Source: Kofleriaceae bacterium (GTDB taxonomy: Bacteria; Myxococcota_A; Polyangia; Haliangiales; Haliangiaceae). Taken from it: a DNA stretch of 9,078 nt. Each line of letters begins with the position of its first letter. Positions within the stretch are counted from its first letter, which is position 1. This document shows positions 5,892 to 9,078 of the stretch, piece after piece. The stretch is from assembly GCA_016763395.1 (NCBI GenBank), contig JAESTW010000419.1, positions 1-9,078 on the forward strand, written 5' to 3'. A model generated the notes under the pieces. It was given only the letters and a program-made list of their open reading frames with translations. It was not told where the DNA came from and made no database searches. The position numbers were made by a program, and so were the translations under genes.

Positions 5892-6895
5892 AGTGTGCTG
5901 CCGACGAAAACGGCGAGGTCGAAGAGGCGTTGTGAATAGCCGGTTTCGTTGTCGTACCATGCTAGGATCTTCACTTGATCACCCATCACTTTGGTAACCG
6001 CCAAATCCACTGTGGATGAATACGTATTGCCGTTGTAGTCGATTGAAACAAGTGGTTCATCGGACACCGCGAAGACACCTTTGAGTGCGCCTTCGGACGC
6101 TGCTATGAATGCTTGGTTGACTTCTTCCGCGTTGGCCTTTTTCTCCAAAATCACGGTCAGATCAACCAGGGAAACGTTGGGAGTAGGAACACGAATTGCC
6201 ATACCATCGAGTTTGCCGGTGAGCTCAGGCAGAACAAGAGCAATGGCCTTAGCCGCGCCCGTAGTGGTTGGAATCATGGACATGGCTGCGGCCCGAGAAC
6301 GTCTTGGATCTTTATGCGGCAAGTCCAAGATTTTCTGATCATTGGTGTAGCTGTGTATCGTGGTCATCATTCCGCTGACGATGCCGAATGTATCCATCAG
6401 AACTTTTACGACCGGCGCCAAGCAGTTGGTTGTGCACGAAGCGTTAGAAATGATGTGGTGCTCAGCGGGGATGTAGGTCTCGAGGTTGATACCGCAGGCT
6501 AGAGTGGCGTCGGGGTTTTTGCCAGGAGCACTAATAAGAACTTTTTTGGCGCCCGCTGCTAGGTGTTTTGCCGAGTCTTCTCGAGCGGTAAACAGGCCAG
6601 TGCATTCCAGGACGATATCCGCGCCAGCTTCTTTCCAGGGAATATTCGCAGGGTCTCGTTCTGCAGTGATTTTGACAGTGTCACCGTTGATGACGAGCGA
6701 AGAGTCACCAACTTCTACTGTTCCCGGGAAGCGGCCGTGAACCGAGTCATATTTGAGCAGGTGTCCGAGTGCTGATGCTTCGGTCAGGTCGTTGATAAGG
6801 ACTAGGTCAAACGCTTCAGGGTTCTCCGCTAGGGCCCGCGCAATTCCTCGGCCAATTCGACCAAAACCATTGATACCAATACGTACTTTTGCCAT
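5888..6895 (-). CDS. gap: Glyceraldehyde-3-phosphate dehydrogenase, phosphorylating, type I
   Basis: Oxidises and phosphorylates glyceraldehyde 3-phosphate to 1,3-bisphosphoglycerate with reduction of NAD+; cytoplasmic tetramer. At 335 residues it is full length. Seen: Rossmann motif NGFGRIGR (9-16), Asp36 in INDLTE (34-39) at the position that binds the adenosine ribose, catalytic Cys154 in SNASCTTNC (150-158), His181 in TTIHSYTNDQ (178-187), DLPHKD (191-196), and WYDNETGYS (313-321). Asp36 and the Leu-Pro pair at 192-193 favour NAD over NADP (inference from known specificity determinants). The ATG at 6895-6893 has AAGGA (6912-6908) 12 bases upstream, a rather long spacing. An intrinsic terminator upstream (7036-7004) isolates it from the 58-residue gene, so a promoter should lie within 6896-7003. 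It is the first gene of the glycolytic cluster. Confidence 0.98.
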   Translation of the reverse strand: MAKVRIGINGFGRIGRGIARALAENPEAFDLVLINDLTEASALGHLLKYDSVHGRFPGTVEVGDSSLVINGDTVKITAERDPANIPWKEAGADIVLECTGLFTAREDSAKHLAAGAKKVLISAPGKNPDATLACGINLETYIPAEHHIISNASCTTNCLAPVVKVLMDTFGIVSGMMTTIHSYTNDQKILDLPHKDPRRSRAAAMSMIPTTTGAAKAIALVLPELTGKLDGMAIRVPTPNVSLVDLTVILEKKANAEEVNQAFIAASEGALKGVFAVSDEPLVSIDYNGNTYSSTVDLAVTKVMGDQVKILAWYDNETGYSQRLFDLAVFVGSTL

Positions 6896-6916
6896 CTTCG
6901 TTGTCTTTCCTTGAGG

Positions 6917-6955
6917 CGAGAATTTGAACTCTCGATAGGGGGCGACTGTATTCTA
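6917..6955 (-). promoter_or_regulatory. Possible gap promoter -10 and leader inverted repeat
   Basis: On the minus strand TAGAAT (6955-6950) matches five of six bases of a -10 box, about 55 bases before the gap ATG, but no matching -35 is present at 16-18 bases. Just downstream, CGAGA-atttgaac-TCTCG (6917-6934) is a five-pair inverted repeat that could be an operator or leader hairpin. The assignment rests mainly on the need for a promoter after the terminator at 7004-7036. Confidence 0.25.
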
Positions 6956-7003
6956 AGTATGAGATCTTGGGTAGGCGGGGCTGCGCCAACCGTACGCCGC
7001 ACG

Positions 7004-7036
7004 AAAAAAAACGGACCCGACGATTGCCGGATCCGT
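7004..7036 (-). terminator. Rho-independent terminator downstream of the 58-residue gene
   Basis: Minus-strand stem ACGGATCCG (7036-7028) pairs with CGGGTCCGT (7019-7011) over an eight-base loop, with one G-T wobble, and is followed by an unbroken run of T (8 in the reverse complement of 7011-7004). This is a textbook intrinsic terminator. It lies about 57 bases past the stop of the 58-residue gene. On the plus strand the following T run is shorter (TTTTG), and no gene there needs it. Confidence 0.85.
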
Positions 7037-7092
7037 TTTGTAAACAACGAAGCTTTTTCAGCTTTTGTTATCTGTCTTTTAGCAACAAAAAC

Positions 7093-7269
7093 CTACTGGG
7101 AAACCACTGGCTTTGAAGTCACCTCGCCCAGGAGAGCAGTCGCCAAATTGACGATATGTTTTTGCTCGTAGCCTTGCGCAGTGAGTTCTCGGTACAACGA
7201 CTTCGCCAATATATCGAGTGCTCGCCGTCTCTCGCTTGCATCTGGCTGTGTAATGTTGGCTGGTGTCAT
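7093..7269 (-). CDS. Small protein of unknown function (58 aa)
   Basis: I do not recognise this family with confidence. The 58-residue product begins MTPANITQPD, is hydrophilic and lacks signal peptide or membrane span. Residues about 12-50 (RRRALDILAKSLYREL, then GYEQKHIVNLATALLGEV) look like two amphipathic helices, as in a small helix-turn or dimerisation unit. The start at 7269 is preferred because AAAGG (7281-7277) lies seven bases upstream. An in-frame ATG at 7335 would add 22 residues with no comparable ribosome site. A strong terminator follows, making it a monocistronic unit directly ahead of gap. The intact frame, ribosome site and terminator together support a real gene; no function is inferred. 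Confidence 0.75.
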   Translation of the reverse strand: MTPANITQPDASERRRALDILAKSLYRELTAQGYEQKHIVNLATALLGEVTSKPVVSQ

Positions 7270-7466
7270 GTGATTACCTTTCAGTTGGAATTCAAAAGAT
7301 GAACTCAGAGCGGACCTATGCAGAGTACATGCCATCTAGATAAGTAACCGTAGTCTTACAATTTACGCACTGAGTCGCGAATATAAGGTTCCAGTCTAGC
7401 TGTGTAAAAGGGCGGCAAAGTGCGCAACTGGCTACGCGCCTGAGTGGTGTTCACTGTCCTAAGTAG

Positions 7467-7478
7467 GGGAGATCTCCC
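7467..7478. promoter_or_regulatory. Perfect 12-bp palindrome upstream of the methyltransferase gene
   Basis: GGGAGATCTCCC is a perfect palindrome without a spacer, 36 bases before the methyltransferase GTG. Downstream lies TAAAAT (7489-7494), a possible -10. The position suits a dimeric regulator's operator, but no regulator is identified. The rest of the 244-base stretch between the divergent start codons (7270-7513) shows no convincing -35/-10 pair. Confidence 0.35.
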
Positions 7479-7513
7479 AGGTATTTTTTAAAATCGAGAG
7501 TACAGTTGGCGAG

Positions 7514-8107
7514 GTGAAAAGCCAAGAGTGGGACAAGCGCTATGAAGAGAAGGAATTGGTTTGGTCAAGAGGGCCGAATCAATTTGTCGTTGCGGAAGTG
7601 ACTGGCATGACTCCCGGGCGGGCACTGGATCTCGCTTGTGGCGAAGGCCGGAATGCGTTGTGGCTGAGCGAGCAGGGTTGGCACGTTTGTGGGACGGACT
7701 TCTCTGAGGTGGCTATAGACAAGGCCAGAGCGCGGGGTCAAGAACTTGGGCTCACGGTTGATTTTCAGGTTGCCGACGCAGCAGCCGAAATTACAGGTAG
7801 TTATGATCTGATTCTCTTGGCGTACCTGCATTTGCCGCGCGCAAAGCTCGCTCAGGTCTTAGCAGTCGCGGCTGCCGCTCTTGCCCCATTGGGAAGCTTA
7901 CTTATCATTGGCCACGACCTGCGAAACATCAAGGAAGGGGTTGGGGGGCCGCAGGATCCGGATATCCTCCAGAGTCCCGAAGGCTTGCGGGAGCTTCTCG
8001 GCGATCTTCAAATCGTTCGATCCGAGACTGTCTTTCGGGCTGTTGAGAAAGATGGACAGACCGTGCAAGCCCTAGACGTTGTTGTCCGGGCTACGAAAAA
8101 GTCGTAG
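7514..8107 (+). CDS. Class I SAM-dependent methyltransferase (TehB-like / thiopurine-type fold)
   Basis: A 197-residue cytoplasmic methyltransferase of unknown substrate. Seen: the family N-terminal signature WDKRY then ELVWSRGPNQFV (6-10 and 14-25), SAM-binding motif I ALDLACGEGRNA (37-48), acidic Asp62 in GTDFS at the end of strand 2, VADAAAE (87-93), and YDLILLAYLHLP (97-108) at strand 4. GHDLRNIKEGVGGPQDPD (133-150) is typical of a subgroup of stand-alone methyltransferases widespread in bacteria, many annotated as tellurite-resistance or thiopurine methyltransferase relatives. No methylation target can be read from the sequence. The start is GTG at 7514; it places WDKRY close to the N-terminus as expected, but GAGG touches the start codon, so initiation is not by an ordinary spaced ribosome site. 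It is divergent from the 58-residue gene. Confidence 0.9.
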   Translation: MKSQEWDKRYEEKELVWSRGPNQFVVAEVTGMTPGRALDLACGEGRNALWLSEQGWHVCGTDFSEVAIDKARARGQELGLTVDFQVADAAAEITGSYDLILLAYLHLPRAKLAQVLAVAAAALAPLGSLLIIGHDLRNIKEGVGGPQDPDILQSPEGLRELLGDLQIVRSETVFRAVEKDGQTVQALDVVVRATKKS

Positions 8108-8141
8108 AGCTTGAACTCAAACTCTTAGCCTTGTTTTTTGG

Positions 8142-8158
8142 GCGCCGACCGGCGCTTT
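8142..8158 (+). terminator. Weak terminator-like hairpin after the methyltransferase gene
   Basis: GCGCCG-ac-CGGCGC (8142-8155) followed by TTTGGG lies 35 bases after the methyltransferase stop. The stem can be extended by two G-T pairs, but the T run is only three bases and the loop is very tight, so intrinsic termination is uncertain. On the minus strand there is no T tract. Confidence 0.35.
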
Positions 8159-8172
8159 GGGTTGGGAACCGC

Positions 8173-8262
8173 TCAGGTGCGGACTCCAAGCCGGGGCAAA
8201 ATCCAGTACTGAATCGCAATATAGCCACTGACAATTCCGACAATTTTCAGTACATCCATCAT
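8173..8262 (-). CDS. Putative 29-aa single-span membrane microprotein
   Basis: A 29-codon frame starting at either of two adjacent ATGs (8262 or 8259) and ending at TGA (8175-8173). The product has an Asp-Val-Leu-Lys start, one hydrophobic segment (residues about 5-23, KIVGIVSGYIAIQYWILP) and a short basic end (PRLGVRT), i.e. the shape of a small inner-membrane protein. The pattern of a KIV...GY...Q..ILP.LGV peptide recalls small hypothetical proteins that I associate with deltaproteobacterial genomes, but I cannot verify this. AAGG lies 14 bases upstream of the first ATG, too far for a good ribosome site. It occupies part of the otherwise empty 335-base spacer 8108-8442. Confidence 0.45.
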   Translation of the reverse strand: MMDVLKIVGIVSGYIAIQYWILPRLGVRT

Positions 8263-8428
8263 ACAGGTATTAGTACCTTGTTCTGTCTCTGTGGGCCAGC
8301 GTAATCATAGGGTGCTGGTGTTAACCTCAATGCCATTCACGTAAGCGCAAGTGATCGAAACGACCGATATCTTCCACGATAAGCCAGAGAAAGGTCCTAA
8401 CTACTTCGCTCCTCACGAAATCTTGAAC

Positions 8429-8434
8429 TAAACT
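8429..8434 (+). promoter_or_regulatory. Possible -10 box for a leaderless permease transcript
   Basis: TAAACT fits the TANNNT form of a -10 element and ends eight bases before the permease ATG; TTCGCT (8405-8410) at 18 bases is a poor -35. No Shine-Dalgarno precedes the ATG. This geometry would give a transcript starting at or just before the start codon. The evidence is weak. Confidence 0.25.
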
Positions 8435-8442
8435 GACTGCCT

Positions 8443-9078
8443 ATGTCTTCCGCCTTGCAATCCGAGCAACCTCGTACCCTTGGCTTGCTCGATGCGACTG
8501 GCGTGGGCGTTGGCGCAATCGTCGGTGGTGGCATCTTCGTTCTAGCGGGCACGGCCTTCACAACAACCGGGCCGGCCGCCGTTGTTGCATTTGCGCTAAA
8601 TGGAGTCATCGCTTTTCTCACGGCAATGAGCTATGCGGAAATTTCGAGTGCTTTTCCCGAGTCCGGTGGCTCCTACACCTTCGCAAAAAAAATTCCTTCT
8701 GTGCGGGCGGCCTTCGCCTCCGGCTGGCTCTTGTGGTTCGCGTATATCGTTGCCGGCGTTCTCTACGCGCTTGGTTTTGCGGCCTTCGCGGTGGTGGCAA
8801 CCCAGGAGGTATGCGTAGCCTTTGGAACTACAGCACCGGATTGGCTAGCTGACAAACGCATGCTACTTTTTCTCAGTATTCTCGCCACGGGTGGGTATGC
8901 GCTGAGCCTCACGAGAACGAGTGGCAGCGGGGGAAATCTGGCCACCTTCTCTAAAGTATTGGTATTCGCTTTCCTCGTAGTGGCAGGCATCGTCGCGCTT
9001 TCCCAGCAGCCTGTTGAGCAAACCAGAATAGCACTGAGCCCCTTCTTCACCGGTGGCAGTACAGGCCTCTTCATGGCA
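8443..9078 (+). CDS. APC-family amino acid permease, partial (N-terminal 212 residues, continues past right edge)
   Basis: A secondary transporter of the amino acid-polyamine-organocation superfamily in the inner membrane; the substrate is unknown. The frame is open from ATG 8443 to the window end without a stop. Seen: the unwound first-helix substrate site GVGVGAIVGGGIFVLAG (20-36), second span about 45-67, the conserved cytoplasmic signature YAEISSAFPESGGSYTF (64-80), further hydrophobic spans near 92-117, 136-150 and 165-187. Five of about 12 spans are therefore visible. A cytosolic N-terminus (SEQPRTLGLLDATG) is typical of this family. Related proteins can carry an extra C-terminal regulatory domain, which cannot be judged here. 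It is codirectional with the methyltransferase gene but 335 bases away, so probably a separate unit. Confidence 0.9.
   Translation, partial: MSSALQSEQPRTLGLLDATGVGVGAIVGGGIFVLAGTAFTTTGPAAVVAFALNGVIAFLTAMSYAEISSAFPESGGSYTFAKKIPSVRAAFASGWLLWFAYIVAGVLYALGFAAFAVVATQEVCVAFGTTAPDWLADKRMLLFLSILATGGYALSLTRTSGSGGNLATFSKVLVFAFLVVAGIVALSQQPVEQTRIALSPFFTGGSTGLFMA

Noticed and set aside
7514..8442. A functional link between the methyltransferase, the permease and the glycolytic genes
   Set aside because: They lie on opposite strands with separate spacers; adjacency alone does not support a shared pathway.
8618..9074. Minus-strand open frames of 60 and 103 codons at the right end
   Set aside because: They are antisense to the permease frame, which shows clear APC motifs.

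Overview
This window looks like a chromosomal segment from a Gram-negative bacterium of the deltaproteobacterial/Myxococcota type. The main grounds are a glycolytic gene order gap-pgk-tpiA-secG on one strand, a very large cytoplasmic Ser/Thr protein kinase fused to signalling domains, a C-terminal module on that kinase that resembles a myxobacterial paralogous family, and a SecG with a long acidic and Pro/Ala-rich tail. The assignment is inference; no rRNA or other phylogenetic marker is present.

Minus strand, reading right to left. A 58-residue protein of unknown function (7269-7093) is followed by a strong intrinsic terminator (about 7036-7004). Next comes gap (6895-5888), then a 249-bp spacer packed with inverted repeats, then pgk (5638-4445). 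A 963-codon hybrid signalling gene (4467-1576) overlaps the end of pgk. tpiA (1563-799) starts 12 bases after it. A 220-bp spacer with a good sigma70-type promoter leads to secG (578 to beyond the left edge). gap, pgk and tpiA supply three lower-glycolysis/gluconeogenesis steps: triose isomerisation, glyceraldehyde-3-phosphate oxidation and ATP formation from 1,3-bisphosphoglycerate. The signalling gene sits between pgk and tpiA with almost no spacing, so it is probably co-translated with them.

Plus strand, right part. A class I SAM-dependent methyltransferase (7514-8107) is followed by a 335-bp spacer. That spacer holds a weak hairpin and, on the minus strand, a plausible 29-residue single-span membrane microprotein (8262-8173). 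An APC-family amino acid permease (8443 onward) runs off the right edge.

The most notable item is the multidomain protein inside the triose-phosphate operon. It has, in order, a degenerate receiver, a GAF-like region, a GGDEF-type domain (GGDEL), a Hanks-type Ser/Thr kinase and a putative myxobacterial C-terminal module. Its placement suggests, but does not prove, a link between central carbon flux and phosphorylation or cyclic-dinucleotide signalling. Second is the gap-pgk spacer, which carries two related long hairpins, one of them containing the gap stop codon. No CRISPR array, tRNA, rRNA, insertion sequence or prophage gene was seen.
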